Shown one piece after another: positions 26,638 through 36,100 of a stretch of DNA of 64,000 bases. The notes beneath the pieces are model-generated. The model did no database searches, was not told the origin of the DNA, and saw nothing but the letters and a program-made list of their open reading frames with translations. The position numbers and the translations under genes were made by a program. Positions within the stretch are counted from its first letter, which is position 1. Every line of letters starts with the position of its first letter. Source of the DNA: Pseudomonas sp. UMAB-08 (GTDB taxonomy: Bacteria > Pseudomonadota > Gammaproteobacteria > Pseudomonadales > Pseudomonadaceae); NCBI RefSeq assembly GCF_900095225.1, contig NZ_LT607419.1, positions 84,348-148,347 of the forward strand, written 5' to 3'.

Positions 26638-27786
26638 TTAAAGTGCGCTGCGGAAAATCGCTTCGATCTGGTGCTGCTCAGCCGGGCGCGGGTTGGTCAG
26701 GCCGCAGGCGTCTTTCAAGGCGTTGGCAGCCAGGGTCGGAATGTCTTCCTCCTTGACGCCCAGTTCTCTGAGGCCCGCAGGGATGTCGACGGCATGAGAC
26801 AGGTTGCGAATTGCGGCGATGGCCGCCCGGCTGCCGTCTTCAGGGGAGAGGCCGCGCGTGTCTTCGCCCATGGCGTGGGCAATGTCGGTCAGCCGTGACG
26901 GGCAGACGCTGGCGTTGAAGCTTTCGACATGGGGCAGCAAAATTGCATTGCACACGCCGTGGGGTAAGTTATAGAAGCCGCCCAATTGGTGAGCCATCGC
27001 GTGCACGTAACCCAAGGAGGCGTTGTTGAACGCCATGCCCGCGAGAAACTGCGCATACGCCATGTTTTCCCGCGCGACCATGTCGCTGCCATTGGCCACG
27101 GCCTGGCGCAGGTTATCGGCGATCAGCGCCATGGCTTTCAGGGCGCAGGCATCGGTGATGGGGGTAGCGGCCGTTGAGACATAGGCTTCAATGGCGTGGG
27201 TCAGTGCGTCCATACCCGTGGCCGCCGTGAGCCCTTTAGGCATCGCGACCATCAATCCGGGATCGTTGACGGAGAGCACGGGGGTGACGTTGCGGTCGAC
27301 GATGGCCATTTTGATGTGGCGGACTTCGTCAGTGATGATGCAAAACCGCGTCATCTCGCTGGCGGTGCCTGCCGTGGTGTTGATCGCAACCACAGGCAGT
27401 TGCGGCTTGGCCGACTGATCGACACCTTCGTAGTCACTGATGTGCCCGCCGTTGGTTGCGCACAGTGCGATACCTTTTGCGCAATCGTGGGGCGAGCCGC
27501 CGCCGAGGGAGATCACGAAATCGCAGCCGCTGTTCTTGAGCAGCGCCAGGCCCTTCTCGACATTACCCACGGTAGGGTTGGGTTGCGCGCCATCGAACAC
27601 CAAGGCATCAATGTCCTGTTCGGCCAACAACGCGACGATTTTCGCCGCGACACCGGCCTTGGCCAGCCCGACGTCGGTTACGATCAACGCTTTGCGAAAT
27701 CCGAAGTTGCGGATGGCGGTCATCGCTTCGGCCATGCAGCCGATGCCCATGATGTTCACCGCGGGGATGAAGAAAGTGCTGCTCAT
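26638..27786 (-). CDS. Iron-containing (type III) alcohol dehydrogenase
   Basis: NAD-dependent alcohol dehydrogenase of 382 residues, the usual family size. The dinucleotide loop is GGGSPHD (95-101), and the four metal ligands read as D193, H197, H262 and H276 in [23 protein letters not shown] and [10 protein letters not shown]. The start at 27786 is supported by GGAGA upstream and by the family N-terminus [11 protein letters not shown]; the frame extends 28 codons further up without support. The gene resembles the YiaY/ErcA-like group; the alcohol used is not evident. The small gene at 26289 is its operon partner. Confidence 0.92.
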   Translation of the reverse strand: MSSTFFIPAVNIMGIGCMAEAMTAIRNFGFRKALIVTDVGLAKAGVAAKIVALLAEQDIDALVFDGAQPNPTVGNVEKGLALLKNSGCDFVISLGGGSPHDCAKGIALCATNGGHISDYEGVDQSAKPQLPVVAINTTAGTASEMTRFCIITDEVRHIKMAIVDRNVTPVLSVNDPGLMVAMPKGLTAATGMDALTHAIEAYVSTAATPITDACALKAMALIADNLRQAVANGSDMVARENMAYAQFLAGMAFNNASLGYVHAMAHQLGGFYNLPHGVCNAILLPHVESFNASVCPSRLTDIAHAMGEDTRGLSPEDGSRAAIAAIRNLSHAVDIPAGLRELGVKEEDIPTLAANALKDACGLTNPRPAEQHQIEAIFRSAL

Positions 27787-27968
27787 GGCAAGTCTCCTGT
27801 AACCAAGCCAAGCCAGTCGATCCGGTTTGGCGAATGCGTGCAGCATCTTCTGATTGCAAACATTTCGCATTGATCTGGCTCAATACCGGCATCAACATCG
27901 GGATCAGCCGACAGGCGTGATAAAGTCCCGGCGCTGCCTTTCCCGACCTGAGACGACGAACAGAGACT

Positions 27969-29015
27969 ATGGACTTCACGGATTTTGACGCTGAGCTTGC
28001 AGACTGGAATGAGCTGCGGGCGACCACCCCATTTTCCGGTTTGCTGGTCGGCAACGGCGCGAGCATGGCGGTGTGGAAGAACTTTTCTTACGACTCGCTC
28101 TTCGAAAAAGCCGAGACCACCCGCAACAAACCGTTAAGCCATACCGAACTCGCCGTGTTCAAGGCCATGAACACCAGCAATTTCGAACCGATCCTGAGTG
28201 CGCTGAAAACCGCCATGAGGGTCAATGCCGCACTGACCATCAGTTCTTCATCGCCACGTAATCGTTACTTCGCGATTAAAGAAGCGCTGATCCACGCCGT
28301 GCGTTCAGTCCACATTCCATGGCGTCTGGTAGAAGAAGGCACCCTGGCCCGTATCAATCAAGAGCTCAGCCAGTACCGTACTGTTTATTCGACCAACTAC
28401 GATTTGCTCTGCTATTGGGCCGTGATGCAGTCGCCGCAGGCCTTCAACGACCTGTTCAACGATGACGCCACTTTCGACCTCGGCAATACGCCGACCCACG
28501 CCACGCGCATGCTGTATCTGCACGGCGGCTTGCACTTGGTAAAAAACCTCGACGGCAGCGTTCGCAAGCTGCTGTCATCGGAAAGCACCCTGCTGGGCAG
28601 CTTCGCCATCAATGCCCTGGACGACGTGCCGATTTTCATCAGCGAAGACAACAGCGCGAACAAGCTGAAGATGATCCGCCACTCGGATTACCTCTCTTTC
28701 TGCTACTCGCAACTCGCGACTCATGACGATGCCCTGTGCATCTTCGGCCACGCCCTTGGCACCCAGGACAAACACATCGTCGACGCGATCAGGCACGCCG
28801 GGGTCAAGACCATCGCCCTCTCCATTTACCCGCGTAGCGCTGCCTTTATCCAGCACCAGAAGCGGCACTACAGCAGCGTCTTCGCCGGGCAGGATGTGGC
28901 GTTGAAGTTCTTCGATGCCAAGACCCACCCGCTGGGCAGCCCTGAATTGTCGGTGCCGGTCGAACGTCTGAATACGGCTGCGAGCGCACCGAAGCCTGCG
29001 GGCGCAAAACCCTGA
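27969..29015 (+). CDS. DUF4917 protein with SIR2-like motifs
   Basis: A 348-residue cytosolic protein that I assign to DUF4917. It shows the order of motifs of SIR2-like NAD-binding folds: a glycine-rich GLLVGNGAS (24-32), STNYD (141-145), LYLHGG with H185-G186 where SIR2 has its catalytic His, and CIFGHALGTQDKHIVDAI near 260. This suggests NAD or ADP-ribose binding, perhaps hydrolysis. It is a single gene divergent from the alcohol dehydrogenase, with no obvious effector partner. Enzymatic activity is inference only. Confidence 0.7.
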   Translation: MDFTDFDAELADWNELRATTPFSGLLVGNGASMAVWKNFSYDSLFEKAETTRNKPLSHTELAVFKAMNTSNFEPILSALKTAMRVNAALTISSSSPRNRYFAIKEALIHAVRSVHIPWRLVEEGTLARINQELSQYRTVYSTNYDLLCYWAVMQSPQAFNDLFNDDATFDLGNTPTHATRMLYLHGGLHLVKNLDGSVRKLLSSESTLLGSFAINALDDVPIFISEDNSANKLKMIRHSDYLSFCYSQLATHDDALCIFGHALGTQDKHIVDAIRHAGVKTIALSIYPRSAAFIQHQKRHYSSVFAGQDVALKFFDAKTHPLGSPELSVPVERLNTAASAPKPAGAKP

Positions 29016-29148
29016 AAGCGATTCACGCCTGAAGCAGCACCCGAACTGTACGGATAAATCTCTCGGTAGCTGTGAGGGCGCGCGCGGGTCGGTTTGTGGC
29101 TAGATGAGATGCTCTTGTATCCCATAACAACAAGGCCACGTTTCGATC

Positions 29149-30045
29149 ATGTCCTCTCGCGAAAACACCGGTATGGCCTTGGGCCTGATCGGAGTGATTA
29201 TCTTCAGTCTGACGCTGCCCATGACCCGCATCGTGGTCCAGGAAATCCACCCACTCCTCAATGGCTTGGGCCGCGCATTACTGGCGGCGATTCCGGCTGC
29301 GGCGCTGTTGCTGTGGCAGCGCGAAAAATGGCCGACCTGGGCGCAGGTCAAAGGCCTGAGTCTGGTAGCGCTGGGGGTGATCATAGGCTTTCCGGTGCTG
29401 TCCGCCTGGGCGATGAAAACCCTGCCTGCGTCCCACGGCGCGCTGGTCAATGGCCTGCAACCCTTGTGCGTGGCGATCTATGCGGCGTGGCTCTCGCATG
29501 AGCGCCCATCGAAAGCTTTCTGGGCCTGCGCGGCGTTGGGCAGTGCGCTGGTGCTCGGCTATGCCTTGATCAGCGGCGCCGGGAATATTCAGGCGGGAGA
29601 CCTGTGGATGCTGGCGGCCGTGGCCATCGGGGGCCTGGGTTATGCCGAAGGCGGCCGTCTGGCCAAAGAGATGGGGGGCTGGCAGGTGATCTGTTGGGCC
29701 TTGGTCCTGTCCAGCCCGCTGCTACTCGGCCCAGTGATTTATCTGGCAATGCAGCATCAAGGACCGATCTCCACAGGCACGTGGTGGGCATTTGGTTATG
29801 TGTCGATTTTCTCGCAGTTCATTGGTTTCTTCGCCTGGTATGCCGGCCTGGCCATGGGCGGCATCTCGCGAGTCAGTCAGGTACAACTGCTGCAGATTTT
29901 CTTCACCATCGCCTTTTCAGCGCTGTTTTTCGGTGAGCGCATCGAGCCGATTACCTGGGTGTTCGCCGCGGGCGTGATCGCGACTGTGATGCTGGGACGC
30001 AAGACCACAGTCATTGCGCCCAAGCCGATCACCACCCGAGTCTAA
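29149..30045 (+). CDS. EamA/DMT-family transporter
   Basis: Inner-membrane transporter of 298 residues with about ten helices in two EamA repeats. The first repeat begins MALGLIGVIIFSLTLPMTRIV and the second carries LAMGGISRVSQVQLLQIFFT. The substrate is unknown. Its stop codon directly abuts the stop codon of the convergent methyltransferase gene, so there is no intergenic base between them and no terminator in the gap. Confidence 0.85.
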   Translation: MSSRENTGMALGLIGVIIFSLTLPMTRIVVQEIHPLLNGLGRALLAAIPAAALLLWQREKWPTWAQVKGLSLVALGVIIGFPVLSAWAMKTLPASHGALVNGLQPLCVAIYAAWLSHERPSKAFWACAALGSALVLGYALISGAGNIQAGDLWMLAAVAIGGLGYAEGGRLAKEMGGWQVICWALVLSSPLLLGPVIYLAMQHQGPISTGTWWAFGYVSIFSQFIGFFAWYAGLAMGGISRVSQVQLLQIFFTIAFSALFFGERIEPITWVFAAGVIATVMLGRKTTVIAPKPITTRV

Positions 30046-31263
30046 TCAGCTGATGTAGCCGTCTGCCTGGAGCAAGGTTTCCAGGCAGTGCTCCTGAATA
30101 CCGTAGAACGCTTTCAATTCCTGGATTTTGACCAACAACTCCGGCTGCTTGAGCGGCTCGGCGCGTTTGACCGCCAGAATCATCTTGTTCTTGTTGGTGT
30201 GCTCCAGCGAGATGAACTCGAACACCTTGGTCTCGTAACCGCAGGCTTCAAGGAACAGGGCACGCAAGCTGTCGGTGACCATTTCTGCCTGCTGGCCCAT
30301 GTGCAAACCGTATTGCAGCATCGGCCGCAGCAGCGTCGGGCTTTGAATCTGCAAGCGGATCTGTTTATGGCAGCACGGCGAACACATAATGATCGACGCC
30401 CCGGAACGAATACCCATGTGGATCGCGTAATCGGTGGCGATGTCGCAGGCGTGCAAGGCAATCATCACATCAATGGCACTCGGCGCCACAGTGCGCACAT
30501 CGCCATGCTGGAACACCAGGCCCGGGTGCTCCAGACGCGCAGCGGCGTTGTTGCACAGCGTGACCATGTCCTCACGTAACTCGACCCCGGTCACGTGGCC
30601 TTCCGCGTGCAAGGTGTTGCGCAAGTAATCGTGAATAGCGAAGGTCAGGTAGCCCTTGCCCGAGCCAAAGTCCGCGACCTTGATCGGCTGATCCAGCGCC
30701 AGCGGCGAGGTGCTCAAGGCGTGGGAAAACACCTCGATGAACTTGTTGATCTGCTTCCATTTACGCGACATGGACGGGATCAGTTCGTGCTGCTTATTGG
30801 TCACGCCCAGGTCGGTCAAGAACGGTCGATTCAGTTCCAGAAAGCGCTTTTTCTCACGATCATGTTCGACCGAGGGCGCTTCACGTTGCTGCTGGGCCTT
30901 GCTGGTAAACAGTGTGCTCTTACCTTTTTTGCTGTACTCCAGCTGCACTTCGTCAGTCAGCGATAACAAGTGAGCGTTCTTGAACGATTCGGGCAATAAA
31001 CCCGCGATCACCTCAACGCCTTCGGCCAGCGGGAAATTCTTGGTGATGTCGCGGGTTTTATAGCGATACACGAACGACAGGTGCGGCAGTTCCTTGATCG
31101 TCGTCAGCTTGATAATGATGCGCTGCAACTCCACCTCAGCGCCGACGTACTTGGCCAGCACCAGCTTGATAAAGGAGTTCTGCGACAGACTGGTGTCCAG
31201 CAGACTCAAAAACTGCGCACGATGATCCGGCACAGACTGGGTGGGCGTTGCAGTGGCTGACAT
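30046..31263 (-). CDS. SAM-dependent methyltransferase (Methyltransf_32 type)
   Basis: Cytosolic protein of about 405 residues. The central SAM-binding loop is VADFGSGKGYLTFAI (about residues 206-220), followed by GVELREDMVTLCN. A later MIALHACDIATDYAI and MCSPCCHKQIR resemble the Methyltransf_32 group, which includes putative RNA or protein methylases. The N-terminal ~190 residues form a separate domain of unknown role. The start is placed at 31263 (MSATATPTQ); an ATG at 31305 also lies in frame. It is convergent with the EamA gene. Confidence 0.75.
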   Translation of the reverse strand: MSATATPTQSVPDHRAQFLSLLDTSLSQNSFIKLVLAKYVGAEVELQRIIIKLTTIKELPHLSFVYRYKTRDITKNFPLAEGVEVIAGLLPESFKNAHLLSLTDEVQLEYSKKGKSTLFTSKAQQQREAPSVEHDREKKRFLELNRPFLTDLGVTNKQHELIPSMSRKWKQINKFIEVFSHALSTSPLALDQPIKVADFGSGKGYLTFAIHDYLRNTLHAEGHVTGVELREDMVTLCNNAAARLEHPGLVFQHGDVRTVAPSAIDVMIALHACDIATDYAIHMGIRSGASIIMCSPCCHKQIRLQIQSPTLLRPMLQYGLHMGQQAEMVTDSLRALFLEACGYETKVFEFISLEHTNKNKMILAVKRAEPLKQPELLVKIQELKAFYGIQEHCLETLLQADGYIS

Positions 31264-31387
31264 TGGAAAGCGCCTCGGACGGGCTAAAAATAACGAGGCG
31301 GCCATTTTAGGTGGGTTGAGGGGTTAGGGTTAATTTAATTACGGGTTGGCGATTGGCGGCGTCAGCTCAGACCACTGAAATGCGCCG

Positions 31388-32020
31388 TCACCCCAACACC
31401 ACCAACCGATTCGGCAACTCATTGCGCGTTTGCGTCACGGGCACATGGGTCGCCAGCAATTCGCCGCAGGCTTCGATGCAACCCAGGAACCCTTGCAAGG
31501 TCTTACCGTCGCTGACCTGTTGAGTGAACACCTCGATCAGCGCTTTCCAGACAGTGTCGTCCACACGACTGCTGATGCCTCGGTCTACGAGAATTTCTAC
31601 GTAACGCTCAGCTTCCGAGACAAAGATCAGGACGCCGGTGCCGCCGAGAGTGCGGTGCAGATTTTGTTCGAGGAATTGGCGGCGAGCCAGGTTGCCAGCG
31701 CGCCAATGGCGTACGGATTTTGGGATCAAGCGGGTTGTCACCGCCGGAATACGCATGATCAGCGCGGCAACGATAAAGGTCCCGATCTGGCTCAGCAACA
31801 ATCCATTGGCGCCCAGCCAGCCTGGGTAATAGTTGATCAACCCCGGCAGCAACAGCGCCACCAGCCCGGCCCAGACCAGGGGCACGTACGCATAATCATC
31901 CGACCGCGCGGTCAACACCGTGACCAGTTCGGCATCGGTTCGCCGTTCGACCCGGGCGATGGCCTCGGCGACCTGAAGTTGCTCGTGTTTATTCAGTAAA
32001 GCCATGTTTGCATTACCCAT
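31388..32020 (-). CDS. TPM-domain membrane protein
   Basis: About 210 residues. An N-terminal TPM-like part (LQVAEAIARVERRTDAELVTVL) is followed by two hydrophobic helices (about 45-90), and the domain continues with GVLIFVSEAERYVEILVDRGIS. It belongs with the YgcG-type gene just upstream; the pair is commonly linked to lemA. The start is uncertain: ATG at 32020 or 32005. A TTG at 32038 would overlap the previous stop. Function is unknown, likely envelope related. Confidence 0.8.
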   Translation of the reverse strand: MGNANMALLNKHEQLQVAEAIARVERRTDAELVTVLTARSDDYAYVPLVWAGLVALLLPGLINYYPGWLGANGLLLSQIGTFIVAALIMRIPAVTTRLIPKSVRHWRAGNLARRQFLEQNLHRTLGGTGVLIFVSEAERYVEILVDRGISSRVDDTVWKALIEVFTQQVSDGKTLQGFLGCIEACGELLATHVPVTQTRNELPNRLVVLG

Positions 32021-32031
32021 TGATCCATCGT

Positions 32032-32751
32032 TTACCAACTGCCGGACGCGCCGCCGCCGCCGAAGCTGCCACCGCCGCCACTGAAGCCGCCGCCACCGGA
32101 GCGTGAGCCTCCAGAGCCAAAACCGCCCATGCCGCCGATGAAGCCACCGCCACCGCCTCGTCCTCTGCCCCAGAGCATGTTCATAAAGATAAAGATCAAG
32201 AACAGCGCCAGGTACACCATGTTCTGCACAGCGTCACCGGAGCCATTATCGGCGGCGGGCTCAGCCAGCGGATTGCCCCCGAGCACCTGAATCATGGCCT
32301 GCACGGCCTGGCTGATGCCGCCGGCGAAATTACCGGCCTTGAACGCCGGGGTGAGTATCTGGTTGATGATCACGGAAGACTGAGCATCGGTCAGGCGCTC
32401 TTCAAGACCGTAGCCCACCTCAATCCGCACTTTATGATCATCGCGAGCGACAATCAGCAACGCGCCGTTGTCTTTGCCCTTTTGCCCGACACCCCAGAAA
32501 CGGCCCAGTTGATAACCGTAATCCTCAATGCTGGTGCCTTGCAGGTTGGGCAGCGTGACCACCACAACCTGCTCGCCGGTCGCCTGCTCATGAGCCTCAA
32601 GCATCTGCGACAGTTGCGCTGCGGTTTGCGCATCGATCAGTTGCGCGGTGTCGACCACGCGTCCGGTCATGGTTGGAAATACAAGCGCGGCCAGCGCTAC
32701 CGTGGCGCCAGCCAACAGTAAGCCCACCATCACAAGCCGCAGGGCGCGCAT
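32032..32751 (-). CDS. YgcG-family TPM-domain protein with Gly/Ser-rich tail
   Basis: A 239-residue secreted or membrane protein. A signal peptide (about 1-21) is followed by the TPM domain (about 25-150, including VVDTAQLIDAQTAAQL, GEQVVVVTLPNLQG and IEVGYGLEERLTDAQSSVI), one transmembrane helix (YLALFLIFIFMNMLW) and a tail made almost only of Gly, Ser and Phe (from about 192). Its ATG shares one base with the stop of lemA (TGATG), so the two are translationally coupled. Confidence 0.88.
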   Translation of the reverse strand: MRALRLVMVGLLLAGATVALAALVFPTMTGRVVDTAQLIDAQTAAQLSQMLEAHEQATGEQVVVVTLPNLQGTSIEDYGYQLGRFWGVGQKGKDNGALLIVARDDHKVRIEVGYGLEERLTDAQSSVIINQILTPAFKAGNFAGGISQAVQAMIQVLGGNPLAEPAADNGSGDAVQNMVYLALFLIFIFMNMLWGRGRGGGGGFIGGMGGFGSGGSRSGGGGFSGGGGSFGGGGASGSW

Positions 32752-33359
32752 CAGAATTTCACTTCCGGGGCTTTCTCGGAATCCGGCGACGTGGCTTCAA
32801 AGTTTGGCCGGATCGGCAGATCGCTGTACATCACGGTGTGCCATAGGCGACCGGGAAAGGTACGAATTTCGGTGTTGTAGCGCTCGACCGAGGCGATGAA
32901 ATCCTTACGTGCCACGGCAATGCGGTTTTCCGTACCCTCGAGCTGCGATTGCAGGGCAAGGAAGTTCTGGTTGGATTTCAGATCCGGGTAACGTTCGGAG
33001 ACCACCATCAGGCGACTCAGCGCGCCAGTGAGCTGACTCTGGGCTTGCTGGAATTGCTTGAGCTTTTCCGGATCGTTCAAAGTGCTGGCGTCAACCTGAA
33101 TCGACGTGGCCTTGGCCCGTGCTTCAATGACAGCAGTCAGGGTGGTCTGTTCCTGTTTGGCGTAGCCGCGCACAGTCTCGACCAGGTTGGGGATCAGGTC
33201 GGCCCGACGCTGATACTGGTTCTGCACCTGCGCCCAGGCAGCCTTCACCTGTTCGTCATAGGTCGGAATGTTGTTGATGCCACAACCGGCCAATAACGTG
33301 CTCAGCAGCATCAGCGCCGTCATGGACCAACTGAAACGAAAGCCCCGTTGTGTTTGCAT
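32751..33359 (-). CDS. lemA: LemA family lipoprotein
   Basis: A 202-residue predicted lipoprotein. The signal peptide ends in STLLAGC, with Cys26 as the lipidation site. The mature helical LemA domain shows YDEQVKAAWAQVQNQYQRRADLIPNLVETV and a C-terminal ERYNTEIRTFPGRLW. The start at 33359 has GGGAG eight bases upstream; the frame runs 73 codons further without support. It is first in a three-gene lemA-ygcG-TPM operon of unknown role in the envelope. Confidence 0.9.
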   Translation of the reverse strand: MQTQRGFRFSWSMTALMLLSTLLAGCGINNIPTYDEQVKAAWAQVQNQYQRRADLIPNLVETVRGYAKQEQTTLTAVIEARAKATSIQVDASTLNDPEKLKQFQQAQSQLTGALSRLMVVSERYPDLKSNQNFLALQSQLEGTENRIAVARKDFIASVERYNTEIRTFPGRLWHTVMYSDLPIRPNFEATSPDSEKAPEVKF

Positions 33360-33632
33360 GTTTTTTTCTCCCTGTTTGAAATGCTTTTTCATTCTGACCC
33401 GACAGACTGACTTTAGCCAAACCAGACGATCCGCTGCATAATCCGCGGCCAGGACTGGATTGCTAACGCGCAATACGCTAAAACTCGCTGCGCTAAAGAT
33501 GCTCTGCGCGACAAAGAGTTCAGTGGCGGCCCCTTCGCCCTGATCGACAATAAGCGCAACAGGCTCAATACCCAACATTTGGCTGACCAGTACTTAACGT
33601 AAGTTGCTGAAGAACGCCTTGAGAAAATATTC

Positions 33633-35921
33633 ATGAATAAGCTGTGTTTGCTGGGCCTTGTCGTCGGCCTGGCCAGTCACTCGGTAATGGCCGAGACCAA
33701 TGACACCACCTTGCAGACTAAAAACCTCTTCATTTCCGACCTGATGAAACAAATGACCCTCGATGAAAAAATCGGGCAGTTGCGCCTCATCAGTATCGGC
33801 CCTGAAATGCCGCAGCCGAATATTCTCAAGGAAATTGCCGCTGGCAGAATCGGCGGCACGTTCAACTCGATCACTCGTTCCGAAAACCGTCCTTTGCAGG
33901 AAGCGGCTGTTGCGAAGAGTCGACTGAAGATTCCCATGTTTTTCGCCTACGACGTGGTCCACGGCCACCGTACGACCTTTCCGATCAGCTTGGGTCTTGC
34001 GGCCAGCTGGGACATGGACGCGATAGCCTTGAGTGGTCGCATGTCGGCCATCGAAGCCAGCGCCGATGGCCTGGACATGACCTTCGCACCGATGGTTGAT
34101 ATCTCCCGCGATCCCCGTTGGGGCCGCAGCTCGGAAGGGTTTGGCGAGGACACCTATCTGGTGTCGCGCATTGCCAAGGTGATGGTCAACGCTTATCGCG
34201 GCGAGCATCCCGGCGGCGCTGACAGCCTGATGCCCAGCGTCAAACACTTTGCGCTGTATGGCGCTGTCGAAGGCGGTCGTGACTACAACACCGTCGACAT
34301 GAGTCCGGTACGCATGTACCAGGACTATCTGCCGCCTTACCGCGCCGCCATCGATGCCGGTGCTGGCGGGGTAATGGTCGCCCTCAACTCGGTCAACGGC
34401 GTACCGGCCACGTCCAATACCTGGTTGATGCAGGACCTGTTGCGCAAGGAGTGGGGCTTCAAGGGCGTGACCGTCAGCGACCACGGCGCCATCAAGGAAC
34501 TGATCCGCCACGGTGTGGCCAGCGACGAACGTGAAGCCGCCAAACTGGCGATCAAGAACGGCATTGACCTGAGCATGAATGACTCGGCCTATGGCAAACA
34601 CTTGCCTGGCCTGCTCAAGGACGGCGAGATTTCCCAGAAGGATATTGATAACGCCGTTCGCGAAGTGTTGGGCGCCAAGTACGACATGGGCCTGTTCGCC
34701 GACCCGTACCGTCGTATCGGTAATGCCGCTCATGACCCGGTCGACACCAACGCCGAAAGCCGCCTGCACCGCAAAGAAGCGCGTGAGGTGGCACGCAAGA
34801 CCATGGTGTTGCTGAAAAACGATAACCAGACGTTGCCGCTGAAGAAGCAAGGCACCATCGCGGTGATCGGCTCTCTGGCGACAAGCCAGATGGACATGCT
34901 GGGCAGTTGGTCCGCTGCAGGCGTGCCGAAACAATCGGTCACTATTTTTGACGGCCTGGCCAACGCAGTCGGCGACAAGGCCAAGCTGGTCTATGCCCGC
35001 GGCGCCAATGTCTCTGACAACCCGAAAGTCATCAACTACCTGAACTTCATGGTCACCGAAGTCGAGATCGACCCGCGCCCGGCCGAAGAAATGATTGCCG
35101 AGGCGGTCAAGGTCGCCCAGCAGACTGATGTGGTGGTGGCGGTGGTTGGCGAGTCGCGGGGCATGTCCCACGAATCGGCGAGCCGCACTGACCTTAATAT
35201 CCCCGGCAGACAGCGCGACCTGATCAAGGCACTCAAAGCCACCGGCAAACCCCTGGTACTGGTGCTGATGAACGGCCGTCCGTTGACCTTGGTCGAGGAG
35301 CAGAAACAGGCTGACGCGATGCTGGAAACCTGGTTCACCGGCACCGAAGGCGGTAACGCAGTGGCTGACGTGCTCTTTGGTGACTACAACCCGTCAGGCA
35401 AATTGCCGATGTCCTTCCCTCGTTCGGTGGGGCAGATTCCGGTTTACTACAACCACCTCCGCACCGGCCGTCCTTTCACGCTCGGTTCGCCGCCTAACTA
35501 CACGTCAAACTACTTCGAAGAAGACGTCACTGGCCCGCTCTTTCCATTCGGTTATGGCTTGAGCTACACCCAGTTCAGCCTGTCGGACGTCACGCTGTCC
35601 AATAAACACATGAAGCGCGGCAGCCAGTTGACCGCCAGCATCGCGGTAAAAAACACCGGCAAGGTTGCTGGCGAAACGGTGGTGCAGCTTTATCTGCACG
35701 ATGTTGCTGCCTCCATCAGTCGCCCGGTCAAAGAGCTGAAGAACTTTCAGAAAGTCATGCTCCAGCCGAAAGAAGAGAAAGTCATCAACTTCGTCATCAC
35801 TGAAGACGACCTGAAGTTCTACAACCCTGCGCTGAAATACGCGGCTGAGCCGGGCGAGTTCAACGTGATGATTGGTCTCGACTCTGAAGACGTGAAAACA
35901 GAGAGCTTTGAGTTGTTATAA
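33633..35921 (+). CDS. bglX: Periplasmic beta-glucosidase (GH3)
   Basis: Exported glycoside hydrolase of 762 residues that releases glucose from beta-glucosides. A signal peptide (about 1-20, ending VMA) is followed by the GH3 barrel with AYDVVHGHRTTFP, DPRWGRSSEGFGEDTYL and KHFALYGAVEGGRDYN. The nucleophile Asp lies in GVTVSDHGAIKEL, near residue 288. After this come the GH3 C-terminal domain (VGESRGMSHESASRTDL) and a fibronectin-III-like end. Length and domain order match BglX. It is a single gene. Confidence 0.95.
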   Translation: MNKLCLLGLVVGLASHSVMAETNDTTLQTKNLFISDLMKQMTLDEKIGQLRLISIGPEMPQPNILKEIAAGRIGGTFNSITRSENRPLQEAAVAKSRLKIPMFFAYDVVHGHRTTFPISLGLAASWDMDAIALSGRMSAIEASADGLDMTFAPMVDISRDPRWGRSSEGFGEDTYLVSRIAKVMVNAYRGEHPGGADSLMPSVKHFALYGAVEGGRDYNTVDMSPVRMYQDYLPPYRAAIDAGAGGVMVALNSVNGVPATSNTWLMQDLLRKEWGFKGVTVSDHGAIKELIRHGVASDEREAAKLAIKNGIDLSMNDSAYGKHLPGLLKDGEISQKDIDNAVREVLGAKYDMGLFADPYRRIGNAAHDPVDTNAESRLHRKEAREVARKTMVLLKNDNQTLPLKKQGTIAVIGSLATSQMDMLGSWSAAGVPKQSVTIFDGLANAVGDKAKLVYARGANVSDNPKVINYLNFMVTEVEIDPRPAEEMIAEAVKVAQQTDVVVAVVGESRGMSHESASRTDLNIPGRQRDLIKALKATGKPLVLVLMNGRPLTLVEEQKQADAMLETWFTGTEGGNAVADVLFGDYNPSGKLPMSFPRSVGQIPVYYNHLRTGRPFTLGSPPNYTSNYFEEDVTGPLFPFGYGLSYTQFSLSDVTLSNKHMKRGSQLTASIAVKNTGKVAGETVVQLYLHDVAASISRPVKELKNFQKVMLQPKEEKVINFVITEDDLKFYNPALKYAAEPGEFNVMIGLDSEDVKTESFELL

Positions 35922-35936
35922 GCGGTCCTGCATCAG

Positions 35937-35961
35937 GCGCGGTCCAGCCCCAGGACCGCGC
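35937..35961 (+). terminator. GC-rich hairpin after bglX
   Basis: GCGCGGTCC (35937-35945) and GGACCGCGC (35953-35961) form a perfect nine-base stem with a seven-base loop, 15 bases after the bglX stop. A run of T residues is missing, so termination efficiency is uncertain. Confidence 0.6.
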
Positions 35962-36100
35962 TGCGTCCTTCGCCAATAAATTCGCTCACTCGATTCGTGA
36001 AGTCTGAACATCAGGCGACATAAAATCTCGACTTTCGCCCAGCGTTCTCGGTCCTGCCGCATGCTAAGGTGCCTGCCGACTCACTTCCGTCTCCGCCACC

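Noticed and set aside
32032..32200. Gly-rich tail of the YgcG-type protein as a recombination hotspot or adhesin
   Set aside because: Such tails are normal for this family.
33594..35171. A 525-residue antisense frame over bglX
   Set aside because: Shadow frame; the forward strand encodes a complete GH3 enzyme with signal peptide.
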